A stretch of DNA of 64,000 bases. It comes from Patella vulgata. Its lineage: Eukaryota > Mollusca > Gastropoda > Patellidae. The stretch covers positions 82,462,702 to 82,526,701 of the forward strand of contig NC_065881.2 of the NCBI RefSeq assembly GCF_932274485.2, given 5' to 3'. The notes below the pieces were generated by a model, which saw nothing but the letters and a program-made list of their open reading frames with translations, was not told where the DNA came from and did not search any database. The position numbers were made by a program, and so were the translations under genes. Position 1 is the first letter of the stretch; the number at the start of each line of letters is the position of its first letter. Positions 51,921 to 63,156 of the stretch are shown here, piece after piece.

Positions 51921-52464
51921 GCGATCGAGAAACATCTAGGAAACGAAGTTTGGAGGTGGGAGTCATTTACCCCAACCTACCTCGCCCCGCCCCGTCTTCC
52001 ACGCCTTTGGTTTTATACATATATATATATTGATTTTCCCGCTCGACAGTTTCAATATAATTCTATTTGATGTACATTGTGATAGTTGACGGACAAGGTA
52101 AGTTGAAGATTTCCTCTTGAATCATTGAAATACCGTGTTTTAGAAAACTTCTGATTGACAGAAGTAGATGCTGATTAACTAAAGAAATCAAGCAGAGTAT
52201 CTGACAGAAAGTTAACTACCAAATTTACAATTAGGGACATGTACTCCTAGTATACTGTTATTCATCTTCATATCAAGTCAAATTAAATTTATTAAACTTG
52301 TCAGATAAAGATGAATGTTTTCACATATAATATAGAATTTAGTATAATATCACCATTTTGCATCATCTGTGTCTAATACAGTATTGAATAAAATATGAAA
52401 GTTTCTAACCACGATTAATTTAAGCGCTATATAGGAATACCTACAAAGTGAAAACTACAATACT

Positions 52465-53545
52465 TTAAAGATTATCAGTGAAACAATTGTTCAATACATT
52501 TAAAGAATGGAATAACCTCGATATAAATATTAAAAATTCGACCTCTATAAATAAATTTAAAAATAAAATAACTGATAAAGATAAAAAAAATAAAAATATA
52601 CCACCTTATTTGAACTTTGGCAAACGTAAAAATCAAATATTACATAGTCGTCTTCGTCTCAGTTGCAGGGAAATAAATGGGCATAAATTTTTAATCATAT
52701 TTCGGACAACCCCGCGCGCGATTGCGGTCATTCCTTCGAAGATACCGATCATTTTCTTTTACATTGCTCCTTACATTCTGATGCACGCAAAATATCTATA
52801 AATCTTTTACCACCGTATTTTATCAATACACATAATCTGTTATACGGGGCTAGGTGGTTAAGACGCTGGCTCGCTAGCCTGGAGGTTGGGTGTTCGATCC
52901 CTGCATTGGCCGAAAAAGTTCATCTGGATTTTCCGACGTGGTTTCCCCTTGTCAGTGGTGCAGAACGGAGGGCCTGACAAGGACAGCTGTCTAGTCCTTC
53001 GGATGAGACGAAAGACCGGGGTCCTGTGTATACATTGGACTACACGTAAAAGATCCCTTGGCAGTTGGAATTCGATATAAGAGAAGGCGATAGTGCCGCT
53101 GCCCGGGCAAAATTTCCCTCATAGCACACTGTATGGCGTATGCCCGTCTTCATTAGCCCAGCATAGGAGCAGAACAGTAGGACGTTAAACCCCATTTCAT
53201 TTCATTTCTGTTATACGGTGTAAGTAGCAGTCATATTTCGTTAGCCATCTTTGAAAAGGTCCACATGTTTTTAACAGCAGCAGAAGGTTTTAAGATCAGT
53301 GTAACATCTATATCAATCAAAATGCGAACATGAACAACTGCGTAGCCAATGTGTAAATATGTATATATAAAATGTTGATGATTAAGTATTCATTTTATTG
53401 TTTTGTTGTTTACTCACTTATTTCTTTTACATATCCTTATTAATTCTTGTATTTAGGAGAGAGGTCATATAGGCTATGCCTGTTCCGCAATCCCTTTTAA
53501 TTTCTGAATAAAATAATGTTTTTGTTTTTTTAAAAAAAAAAAAAA
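52465..53545 (+). mobile_element. 5'-truncated LINE, 3' end of the reverse transcriptase ORF
   Basis: The frame from 52478 reads WNNLDINIKNSTSINKFKNK and HSRLRLSCREINGHKF. After a frameshift it continues as CGHSFEDTDHFLLHCSLHSD, the C-terminal zinc-knuckle region seen in CR1/jockey-type LINE proteins. More LINE frame follows the SINE-B at 52846 (LAIFEKVHMFLTAAEGFK). The 3' UTR ends GAATAAAATAATGTTTTTG then poly(A). Confidence 0.8.
52846..53206 (+). repeat. SINE-B inserted in the LINE
   Basis: Sense copy flanked by CTGTTATACGG on both sides. Confidence 0.88.
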
Positions 53546-53639
53546 ACATTTAAAAAGATATGATGAATTTAAATTTCAATGATCTATGCTGCTCCCACCG
53601 TCATCTCTAAGAAGGGAGATTATCTAGCGTTGATAATTA

Positions 53640-53790
53640 TTGTTTTCTTACATATTAGGATTACGCCGTGAGAAATTTGACATTTTCCGCAAAATGTCAG
53701 TCACGCAATCACTACACAATTTGGCAAATTTTAGACAAAGATTCATTCGGTCTAAAAAAATATTTATATTCAGTAATAAATTTTTCAAGT
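53640..53790 (+). CDS. Weak exon-like open stretch
   Basis: After ATATTAG one frame reads DYAVRNLTFSAKCQSRNHYT then IWQILDKDSFGLKKYLYS. It has a protein-like composition but no clear donor or partner exon, and SINE-B sequence follows directly. Family not recognised; may be chance. Confidence 0.17.
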
Positions 53791-53804
53791 TTCGTCAAAA
53801 ACAG

Positions 53805-53910
53805 CTGTCCATGTCAGGCCCTCCGTCCTGCATCACTGACACGGGGGGGCCACGCCGGAAAATCCGGATGAACTTTCTCGCCCAATGCAGGGATCGAACA
53901 CCCAACATTT
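53805..53910 (-). repeat. SINE-B internal fragment
   Basis: CAGCTGTCCATGTCAGGCCC to GGGATCGAACACCC. Confidence 0.75.
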
Positions 53911-53940
53911 ACCACGACTCCGCCACTGCTATTATATAAT

Positions 53941-54395
53941 CTTCAAAAAAAGTAGGGGATATTGAAATGCAAATGCCTATGCAGGTTGTGATATGATGAA
54001 TAGTCATGACCACTTGACATGCTTTGAGAGTATGTTCACAGATGAAGAACTTATCGCCCCAGCAGAACAACTGAGCTGCAGATGCGACACGCACTTGCGC
54101 AATACACGTGGGAGGGGTTCATTGTCAAATTTGGCACTTCAAGGAAGGGTTGATGAAAACTGCCGCGTGCTGGTTTATCCTATCCATGTTCGCTTTCCTA
54201 TCGGTTCTTGTATAAGATTTACTGTTTAGCGAATCTTTGCTTTAGTGTTTTATGTTTAATTTGATCGGGAGACGTGTTCGTCGACGTCAACATCAACCGA
54301 CAACACTGCAAGAATCGGCCGTGGCACTGCAAGAGGGGTGGGTCATATTGCCCCAAATCCTGATATTGCCCCAATATCCCCTACTTTTTTTGAAG
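53941..54395. mobile_element. DNA transposon with perfect 24 bp terminal inverted repeats
   Basis: Left end CTTCAAAAAAAGTAGGGGAT + ATTG is matched exactly in reverse at 54372-54395. The 455 bp interior has one 78-codon ORF (53993-54229) with no known motif. Superfamily unknown; no clear target duplication. Confidence 0.78.
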
Positions 54396-54404
54396 AGTAT
54401 TCCA

Positions 54405-54665
54405 ACAAGAGTTTTATAACCGCATATATGAACTCGTACTATTATGTTGGTTTATAAACGAGAGTTTTATCCCCGCATATATGAACTCATACTATTATAT
54501 TGGTTTATAAACGAGAGTTTTATCGCCGTATATATAAACTCATTTATTAGTTTATAACCAAGAGTATTATCGCCGTATATATGAACTCATTTATTAGTTT
54601 ATAAGCAAGAGTTTCATCCCCGTATATCTAAACTCTACTATCATATTAGTTTATAAACGAGAGTT
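54405..54665. repeat. Minisatellite, about 55-60 bp unit
   Basis: Five diverged units around GAGTTTTATCCCCGCATATA + TGAACTCATACTATTATATTGG. Confidence 0.78.
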
Positions 54666-54689
54666 TTATACTCGTAGATACTATATATT

Positions 54690-54770
54690 ATATTAATTTT
54701 TAACCATTCTACTCCTCGTGGGCGTTTTTATGCAATAAATTTACTTACTTACTTGCTTACTTACTACATT
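54690..54770. repeat. Retroelement 3' tail with TTAC repeats
   Basis: CTACTCCTCGTGGGCGTTTT, then GCAATAAATTTACTTACTTAC(TTGC). This is a common style of CR1-type LINE end. Only the tail is present. Confidence 0.5.
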
Positions 54771-55248
54771 CGTCGCCACGTGAATTACAAGTAACGATTC
54801 TGCTTGTGCTTTAAAGGAACAATTTTGTCGAACTTTATTTTTCAAATACAGCATTCACTCCCATTTCGCATCCGACATATTCAAATTTCTTGCAAGCCAT
54901 GTAAAGTATTCATAAAACTTAATCTATTGTTATATTTATGTACTTCTGGTCAGATTTGAACGAAATTGGAAATTTCGCTTGCGTTCGAAAAATGAAAAAA
55001 AGACAATTTGTTTTTATATACAAAAGTTTATTAGGTATATGAACACTTGGAAATGATAAGTGTTATGAGATGTTTTAAATTAGTAAATCGATACGTAGAT
55101 CTTATAAATTAGGTATATGATCTCGTAGAAATGATAGGTGGTATGAGGTGTTTTAAATCAGTAAATCGATACCTAGATCTTGTTAATATTATTGATCACG
55201 GTGCATATTTGTATATCTGCCAGCTTCAATAAGAACCGAATGCTTTAA

Positions 55249-55663
55249 CACAGGTACATGGGGACAGGTACGCCCTTATATGGTGCACCTATGTGATTTT
55301 TTCAAAATATTTTCTGGGGTTTTTTTTAAATATTTTTCAAATTTTTTAATCTTCTTTATTTTTCTTCCTATTTGGTGCTAAATCATATAATATTTACTAT
55401 CAAACATATTCGTATCAAATATACCTTCTGATTTATCTAATAAAGAAATACATCAGAAGGTATTTTTTTTTTTTTTTATTGATACGAATATGTTTGATAG
55501 TAAATATTATATGATTTAGCACCAAATGGGAAGAAAAATAAAGAAGATTAAAAAATTTGAAAAATATTGAGAAAAAAACCCCAGAAAATATTTTGAAAAT
55601 ATCACATGTGACATATAGTATAGGTGCACCATATAAGGGCGTGCCTCTCCCCATGTACCTGTG
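55249..55663. mobile_element. Near-complete palindromic (fold-back) hAT-like MITE
   Basis: 415 bp, two arms of about 175-200 bp with a short centre. Ends CACAGGTACATGGGGA (left) and CACAGGTACATGGGGA (right, reversed). The exact 8 bp duplication TGCTTTAA flanks it (55241-55248, 55664-55671). Confidence 0.87.
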
Positions 55664-55671
55664 TGCTTTAA

Positions 55672-55805
55672 CGGTTAATGTCTGTCATTGAGTCAAGTGG
55701 TGTGGGTTCGATTCCCCGCTTATACGATTTCCTCTCACTGCTAAAGACCCCTACGAATAATTGAAAAAAAATTGACCATATGCTAGTCCCGAAATCACCT
55801 AGTTT
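55672..55805 (+). repeat. SINE-A with internal deletion
   Basis: AATGTCTGTCATTGAGTCAA, B-box-like GGTTCGATTCCCC, then the core and CCCGAAATCACCTAG. Middle and CT tail lost. Confidence 0.7.
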
Positions 55806-56085
55806 ATTAATAAATTCCAGAAAACATGCACAGTAAATACTTCGCCATTCAGAGTTATTAGCTATAGATAGTATCAAGGGAGACAAATCCATTTATTGAC
55901 AACTATGATCAGGCTTCAGACAACAGTCGTCTGTTCACATTGATGTTTGGTTTGAAAATAAAAAGTGACGCAAAAACATGCAAACTCCATAGAAGATAAG
56001 TGGCATTCTAGAAAGAATACGAATATCATGCATCGTCCACAATATCCACTATCTTTACAGCTAACTGGATAAATATCCGATCCAT

Positions 56086-56421
56086 TTAAGAATGTATTAT
56101 TCAAGAGCTAAATCTGCCTAATATAGCAGATCTTTCTTTAGGCCTTAAATGTTATATAAGTTATTATTTAGACATTTAGTTATTAATATGGCAAGACCAT
56201 ACGTAGATTAGAGTGGTTGGGCCATTAAATAATTGACTTTAAAACTGAATAATCAATGAAAGCACACATCTTGTCAAAACTACAAACACTGATAACGTCA
56301 CTCAGAATAAAGTAATTTGAATGAAATTTTCAATATACTCATTTTGCATTATCTATTTTTAAAATATATTAGCAAAAAGGGTCAGTTCTCTATCAATATC
56401 TTACATAATGTATCTTTAATA
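56086..56421. mobile_element. TTAA-type MITE copy
   Basis: TTAAGAATGTATTATTCAAG to CTTACATAATGTATCTTTAA. Confidence 0.75.
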
Positions 56422-56447
56422 AAGTCAATCCAGATTACTCCTATTTC

Positions 56448-56720
56448 AAATAAATGGGGCTTAACGTCCACTCGACACAAACTAGGTCATTTCGGGACTA
56501 ACACATGGTTCAATTTTATTTCAATAATTCGCTTGCCCGTAGGGGTCTTTAGCAGTGGGAGGAAATCGGAGGACCCGGAGAAAACCCACGAGGTTTGACA
56601 TGCGACCCTACTCCGTGTCACTTACAACCGGGGAATCGAAACCCCGCCAGTTGACTCAATGACAAACCTTATGATACAGCGCCCACCTGCTAATCATACG
56701 GCCATCCACCCCCTCCCTGA
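56448..56720 (-). repeat. SINE-A copy
   Basis: Antisense, AATGGGGCTTAACGTCCACT to the head GGCCATCCACCCCC. Confidence 0.82.
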
Positions 56721-57486
56721 GGTTCCTTCTAATAAACGAGTAAGTCTTGGTGGAATTGTAATCTTTTATCAAAACATAGGCTAATATGGCCGACACCATG
56801 GGTGTAATTTAATACGTGAATGTAAGATAAATGTACCAGATGTAGCTGACTTTTAGTAAATGGTTTATACTGAATAATAGACGGTGTAGTATACGCTTCT
56901 TGATTGAAAACATAACTAGTAAATTGAAATTCGTAGTATTCAAGTAAAAGAAAAAGAAAATTAGTGCTTTATTAGATTTCGGGTACTTTATGTTGTCAAC
57001 TAATAATTTTTGTTTTCAGTTTACCCGTCTGTCTGGACGTTAAACCCCATTTTTGAGCCATGTTATAACTGTTTGAAGAATAGCGTAGTCTTGATTGTCA
57101 TTCCTACCGTTGTTACGATAATAAACATAGTCTTGATTATCCAGTTTTTAATTTAATTATTGATTGGCGATTGTGTTTAAATCCGTTGAAAAACATAACC
57201 AGAGAGAGTTGTTTATATGGGAGAGAGAGAGAGAGAGAGAGAGAATTGTTTATATATGGACTTGGCAAGTGAATAAATGTCTAATTAATGATTTATATAA
57301 CATTTGAAATTTGAAGCCAAACGAAAAATCCGCAAAAGACAGATTTAACAGGAAACCGCGGTGGCTAAGTGGGTAAGACGCTGGCTTGCTAGCCTGGGGA
57401 TCGCGGGTTCGCTTCCGTTGTTGGCGTGCACGCAAGAGATCCCCTGGCAATTGAAATTCGATATAAGCGTGGGCGTTAGTGCCGCT

Positions 57487-59449
57487 CTTATGAAAAAGTC
57501 CTATAGAAAAAGTACAGGTTTCTATAGAAGTCTGTGGGATTCTATAGAATGCTATAGAATGCTGCAGGAAAACAAATTCATTCTGTAGTTTTTTTCACAT
57601 GACTATAGATTCAAAAACATGTACTATAGTTTTGTGTAGGATTGATAGATGAATATTTTCCAAGTGTAATTTTCTACAGAATTCTATAGAATACTGTAAG
57701 AAACTATTGGAAAAAAAAATAAACCTACAGATTCATTGGTGCTGCTATAGTTTTCTATAGAACTAACCTGTATCCTCGAGTCATTTGAGGAATCAATCAG
57801 TTTTCTACAGCGTTTGTGGTAAAAACTATAGTTTGCTATAAAACTAACATGTATTCTCATGTCAGCTGGCGTTCTTATAGATTTGGTGGTAAAAACTATA
57901 GTTTTCTATAGAACTAACTTATTGTCTCAAGTCAGTTGTGTGATCCTATAGTTTTCTATGACATTCTGACATTTTTTTCTATAGATTTTGCGGAGAAAAA
58001 TATAATGCATGAGCCTTCTATAGTTTTCTGTAGAATTTATATGTATACTGTATTTAAACCATTTTAACAAATAGCCTACTATAGTTTTCTACATAATAAT
58101 GTAGAAACAATGTTCTATACTACAGATTTCATAAATTGGTGATGTCTTTTATTCATACTATAGTTTACAACAGAATTTAGTGAGGCACTTGTGTGAATTA
58201 TGTAAACTTTTCCAACATAATTTTCCTGGATACGGTTTTCCTTAATTTATTGTGATACCAAATGACAAACTAAAATAAGCTTACCACGAAAAATAAAATA
58301 TTAAGTATAAAATAGTGTATATAATATGAATGAAATACATGTTGACACTCAAAGGAATTCCCCACCCACCCTCCAAAAAAATGCCAGTAAATGTAGATCT
58401 TCACAACAAAAATATCAGATAATAAATTATTCTTCAGATAAGTCAATGAAATAAAGACAAAGTTTATTTAGAACACAGAAGTCTGACTGTTATTTGATCC
58501 TGCTAGTTAGATCTTAATGACTATAGCAGATTCTGTACTCAAATTATATAATTTGTTCAAGTCACCAGGTCAGCCGTTTATACCTGTCAACAAATTATAA
58601 TTAACAGCCAATGTACTCTCTTGAAATCTGTTTGGCCATTGGCTGAATTTTAAATTCAAAAATTCAGTGTATAACAACTTAATATGTTAGTATTAACAAG
58701 AAACTGAAGAGAATGGTGCTATTTTTTCACAGATTCGATTAAAGATAGAAAGATAAGTATACTTTATTACTTTCTTAACAATAATATTAAATTACTTTAA
58801 TTAGATAAGATTTATGTGATTTTGTTATTTATTTAACTTTATTACCTATTCTTTTCCTTATATTTCAGTTATACCAAGAAAAAAAACTTTTCATGGTTCT
58901 GGCTGGTGAATCATCAACAGAATTCAGATTTATCCATGAGAGAAAAAATAAGCTTATCAATTTAGAAGAATCCATGAGAGAAAAATAAGCTTATCAATTT
59001 AGAAGAAATCATGGGCCAACTATAGTTTTATTCCCAAAATAAGATTTAATAAAAAAAAGTCTATAGAATTCTATAGTACCCATTCCTACAGAAAACTATA
59101 GTGGCCCAATTTTCAAACTACAGACTACTACAGTATTCATTCCTATACATAACTGTAGAATTTCCTACAGAAAGTGCAATAAAAAAAACCCTATAGAATA
59201 CTATAATATTTTTCTATAGAAATGTTTGCCATAAATCTGTAGGAAAAACTATAGGATGTGCGCTACAGAAATTATAGAATATTTAGGGCCGTTATTTCCT
59301 ACAGGCCCCAAAATTATGTAGAATACTACAGAATTTTATCCTATACAAAATGGGACACGCCCCCCCCCCCCCCAAAAAAAAACTCTATAGTTTTTCTATA
59401 GAATTATATACAATACTACACTGGTATTCTGTAGGACTTTTTGCTAAGG
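57487..59449. mobile_element. 1.96 kb DNA transposon with long subterminal CTATAG arrays
   Basis: The ends CTTATGAAAAAGTCCTATAG and, reversed, CCTTAGCAAAAAGTCCTACA form an imperfect TIR. A 3 bp duplication GCT flanks it (57484-57486, 59450-59452), as shown by comparison with uninterrupted SINE-B. About 700 bp on the left and 430 bp on the right are packed with CTATAGTTTTCTATAG-like palindromes. The 58.2-59.0 kb centre is unique AT-rich DNA without ORFs. Subterminal repeats and a short duplication suggest a CACTA/EnSpm-like element. Confidence 0.75.
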
Positions 59450-59518
59450 GCTGTCCGGCAAAATATCCCTAATCGCAAACTGTATGGTGTATGCCCGTCT
59501 CCAGTAGGCAAGTTGGAG

Positions 59519-59682
59519 GAGGGGCCTGTTTCACGAAATTTTAACTAAGATAAAATCAAATTTTAGTAATTTGATTGGATAATATTAGATTGATTTTAGT
59601 GCTTAGCTAATCAAAATTGAAGTATCTATTAAAATTGGATTTTATCTTTAGTTAAAATTTCGAGAAACAGGGCCCTGAACAA
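59519..59682. mobile_element. GGGCCTGTTTC-ended MITE
   Basis: GGCCTGTTTCACGAAATTTT at left and, reversed, GGCCCTGTTTCTCGAAATTT at right, arms of about 45 bp. PIF/Harbinger-like style. Inserted in the SINE-B 3' part. Confidence 0.72.
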
Positions 59683-59764
59683 TAGAACGTTAAAACCTAT
59701 TTCACTTAATTTCATTGCAGATTTAACGCTTGCATAATGTATCTTTAACTTCTCTTTACGTCTT

Positions 59765-60670
59765 AAATCGTCGATTTATTTAAAGGTTTGTGTTAGCCTC
59801 GGTTTACAGTTTCTCGGTGCCATTATATTGAAGCAGGCTGTGTTTTACTCTTGGAGTACATGTAAACACAGTCTACGAAGTTGGCATTCTATAATGGAAC
59901 TCACTGCGTGGCGCGTGCAGTAAAACTGACCGTTCACGCTTTACTATAATACACACTTGTAGAACAGTCTGTGAGAGACGTCTGCTCATTCTCAAAGCAT
60001 TCCACATTATTCAAAATGGCTGCGCCCATGTTAAGAAGATGTTGAAGAAATGAAGTAAACACAAATGTAACCAGTCGTGAAGAAAGACGATAGTTGTGGA
60101 CCAGGAAGGTCACGTGTTGACTGTGATATGTATGTATACTTGTATATACTATATAGACACATGCTGTTTTTATACTTATATTTCTAACTGTGATATGTAT
60201 GTATATACTTGTATATACTTATATTTCTAGCATCACGTGATTATGTAATCCAGGTAAACGTGTAGTATTTTGTTCTACCTGTATGTAATCAAGGTAAACG
60301 TGTAGTATTTTGTTCTACCTGTAAACACGGAATAGGTATATAGTAAAGATAAAAACTGTTACAGTGGACGCTTACGTCTGACCTCCAGACCCATTCCCGT
60401 AATTTGATATGTGTTGTTTATTGCTTACAATGTTTGTGTAGTTGGTGTCCTGTCCGCATGTTTGTCTTATAGGTATTATTTGTGTGTAGTGCTGTCCTCC
60501 TGGTTTACTGTGTCGACAGTAGAATACAATATTAGTTTTATCTATATGGAATTAAAGCTTTCAACCAAGACAGATCAAATGTATGAACGTAAAGTTTTCA
60601 ACGAAGTCAGATCAAATTAAATGAACAAATTAAACCTAATGTTGCTATTCCACAATTTGTTTTTACCCAA
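59765..60670. other. Gene-free stretch
   Basis: Holds small tandem pairs (TGTGATATGTATGTATA at 60121 and 60188; GTAAACGTGTAGTATTTTGT at 60253 and 60293). No coding sign. Confidence 0.5.
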
Positions 60671-60679
60671 ATCGAAGAA

Positions 60680-61090
60680 ATCTACTTAAAGTAACTAAGT
60701 CTCCAACTCAAAATCATCCAAATCCTTCGACATTGATCTTACCGGGAAAAGGTAGGCCTCTAATATCCAATATTTAAAACAAAATAAACATTTTACCATT
60801 GGTACACGAATCGTGTACCATAATGCGTTTCAGTGCCATCTGTAACTTAAGGGACTTGAAGAATGGAGCTAGACATATTCTACAAGTCATGTCAAACGGT
60901 GACGCCATATTCTTATCTAGAGAGCATGCACAATAAATACTTTGGTTGTAGACTGGAATGACTAGATGCTAGAGATTGCCATTCGGTTGAGATTTCTGAC
61001 GTATTTCGTTGAACATGACTGATTTGAAATTAGAGTAAAAACGGAAAGATTGAATGTAAATCGGTTTAGACACATGCATATTACATTATT
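60680..61090. repeat. Dispersed repeat with central palindrome, copy 2
   Basis: Pairs with 16985-17405 and carries the same GGTACACGAATCGTGTACC palindrome. Confidence 0.65.
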
Positions 61091-61560
61091 ATATGCGTTG
61101 CGACCCATTTGTGCCAATTTCTAAGTCCCAAATATTAGCGATTCAGCTCTTTTAACTGGCGCATGTGTGTATAAAATACGGGGTTGGTGTCATACTGTTT
61201 TGTCACTTTTAGGCAGGAGACGGTTTCTTGAAAATTAGAAATTGTTTGTGTTGCAGCTCTACATTGCTATATGTATTGACGGGGAATCGGCATTGACCTT
61301 TTTAATACACCATAAACGGTCTAAGACATATGTCTATGCCATACAATAATTAATAGCTGTCAGTCACAGTATTCTATGTGGAATTGAAATAGTGATGTAT
61401 ATTTATCAACACTAGGTTAGCTTACTGAAGGTAATATTAAAGATGTACGTATTACAGTGTAAGCATGCTATCTAGATTAACTTACTGATAGCCCAGCATT
61501 CTGAGAAAATATTCTCTTTTTTATCTAATATTAACACTACCCACGACATTTCAAGAGATA
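61090..61560. other. Gene-free stretch
   Basis: Nothing recognised on either strand. Confidence 0.4.
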
Positions 61561-61584
61561 TCAACATGTCAGTATTAACTGCTA

Positions 61585-61812
61585 TCATAAGGTCTGCCAT
61601 TGAGTCAACTGGCGTGGTTTCGATTCCTCGGTTGTACGTGACAAGGAGTAGGGTCGCCTGTCCAACCTCGTGGGATTTCTGCGGGTCCTCCGGTTTCCTC
61701 TCACTGCTCAAGACCCCTACGCGCACGCTAATTATTGAAATAAAATTGAACTATATGTTAGTCCTAGTTTGTGTCGAGTGGACGTTAAACCCCATCTCTC
61801 TCTCTCTCTAGA
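61585..61812 (+). repeat. SINE-A copy
   Basis: From within the head (ATCATAAGGTCTGCCATTG) to the CT tail. Lies about 190 bases before the first METTL27-like coding exon. Confidence 0.8.
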
Positions 61813-62000
61813 CGATGGGATGGTGGACTATTTGGCTTAGATTTGAACACCCCAGATGTTTTGTCAAACGGCGTCACATTAAAAATAATTAGTTTATCGA
61901 CGGATTAAGACACAAAAAGCAGTAATAATGCTTCTTTGATTATGTCTAATGGTTTCATTTGAACAATCAGAAATGTCTTTTTATCTCTATATATTACAGA

Positions 62001-63123
62001 ATGGCCGAAGATAAACTGAAGGATTTTGTCACGGCAGTGGATGATGAAGTAGCGAAACAATCGTATAATATAAATTATGGGGCCCATAAAGTGGGGATCA
62101 CGGGACAAGAGTCGGCCGATTATTACACAAATTGGGCGAGAACAGGCAAATACGATCAGGTGAGACGAAATTTAAATTTAAAAGAACAAGAAATCTCTAG
62201 CAGATTTCATCTTCTGTCGTGCATGGTATCTCATGTACCGAAATAAGACAGAAAAATTTGATGGAATGACATAACAATGATGTCTATAAAAAGTGAGAAA
62301 TTGTCCAGGCACTGGTTGAGTTGTCTATAAGAGGTAGAAGCTGCCCATGTAAACGACTGGGACAAGAGAAATCTTCGGAATTATTCAGTCCTGTTTCAAA
62401 TTGTCAGCAGTCACGTGCAAACAACGAGAAAAAGAAAAGTTATGATTGTCTTGATGTAAATTCACATGGGTATCAGGCATTTGATAGTTTTGTATCTGTT
62501 TAAATTAAACAGAACAAGATATCTCTTTCACTCTGAGCTTCTGAAATCAAGGTCCAAAGCTAGTGCTGTACACGAGGCAGTGTATGACTGCTCAGCCTAA
62601 TCCAAAACGGTGAAAACATGGAAAGTCTTCTCCCTCTTAAAGCTGCATTATTTAAATAATTACTCACGTGACAAGCTCATAAAGAGACTCTCTAGAGCAT
62701 CCAATGGCTGATAAGCGGATTAGAAAATGTTTACCATGTCTTCGTTAAACGTTAAATTGGAAAATCGGGACTACGTATATCATCACTGCAATGATATTTG
62801 ACAATCGAAACAATTTACCGTATTTCTTGTCAAAACTTCAAATATTAATAACTTCGCAAGGATTTAGTAATTTGACAGAATTTTTCAACATATTCATTTT
62901 GCATTATCTATGTTTTTAAAACAATTATAGCAATAACGACCAGCTCTCTATCTAAGTTTGAGAATCACATGAAACTTTTATACTGTTCCAGGATTTATCA
63001 AAAGGTAAAATCTACAATGGACCTATAGTTGCTGGTGCTGTCTTGGCGAAACACTACCCAACTAACAGAGATAGTATAAGTATATTAGATATAGCTGCTG
63101 GAACAGGATATGTGGCGGAAGAG
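62001..63123 (+). CDS. METTL27-like methyltransferase, first two coding exons
   Basis: Exon 62001-62159 (53 codons, MAEDKLKDFVTAVDDEVAKQ to ARTGKYDQ) has a TATTACAG acceptor one base before the ATG, so a 5' UTR intron lies upstream. It splices in phase 0 to 62992-63123 (44 codons, DLSKGKIYNGPIVAGAVLAK to GYVAEE), between TGTTCCAG and GAG|GTGGGT. The second exon carries the class I SAM-binding motif ILDIAAGTGYVAEE. The layout (acidic N-terminus, YYTNWARTGKYDQ, motif I about 85 residues in) matches the METTL27 (WBSCR27) family of small SAM-dependent methyltransferases, whose substrate is not settled. The rest of the gene lies past the right edge. The intron between the exons holds a TTAA-type MITE, and the next intron holds element X. 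Confidence 0.83.
62638..62960. repeat. TTAA-type MITE in the METTL27-like intron
   Basis: TTAAAGCTGCATTATTTAAA, then TTTCAACATATTCATTTTGC, to ACCAGCTCTCTATCTAA. The right end is truncated about 30 bases before the exon 2 acceptor. Confidence 0.65.
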
Positions 63124-63156
63124 GTGGGTATTATAAAATACTGATTTGAAAGATGA

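Larger units (their letters stand above)
57350..59717 (+). repeat. SINE-B interrupted by two DNA elements
   Basis: SINE-B parts at 57350-57486, about 59450-59518 and about 59683-59717, flanked by CAGATTTAAC (57340-57349, 59718-59727). The middle of the SINE body was already deleted. Confidence 0.83.
57050..59762. mobile_element. TTAA-type MITE holding a three-level nest
   Basis: MITE sequence at 57050-57349 and 59718-59762 (ending GCATAATGTATCTTTAA) surrounds a SINE-B, which in turn carries two DNA elements. Confidence 0.75.

Noticed and set aside
60411-60620. 69-codon ORF with a hydrophobic start
   Set aside because: No homology, no splice context and composition typical of AT-rich noncoding DNA.
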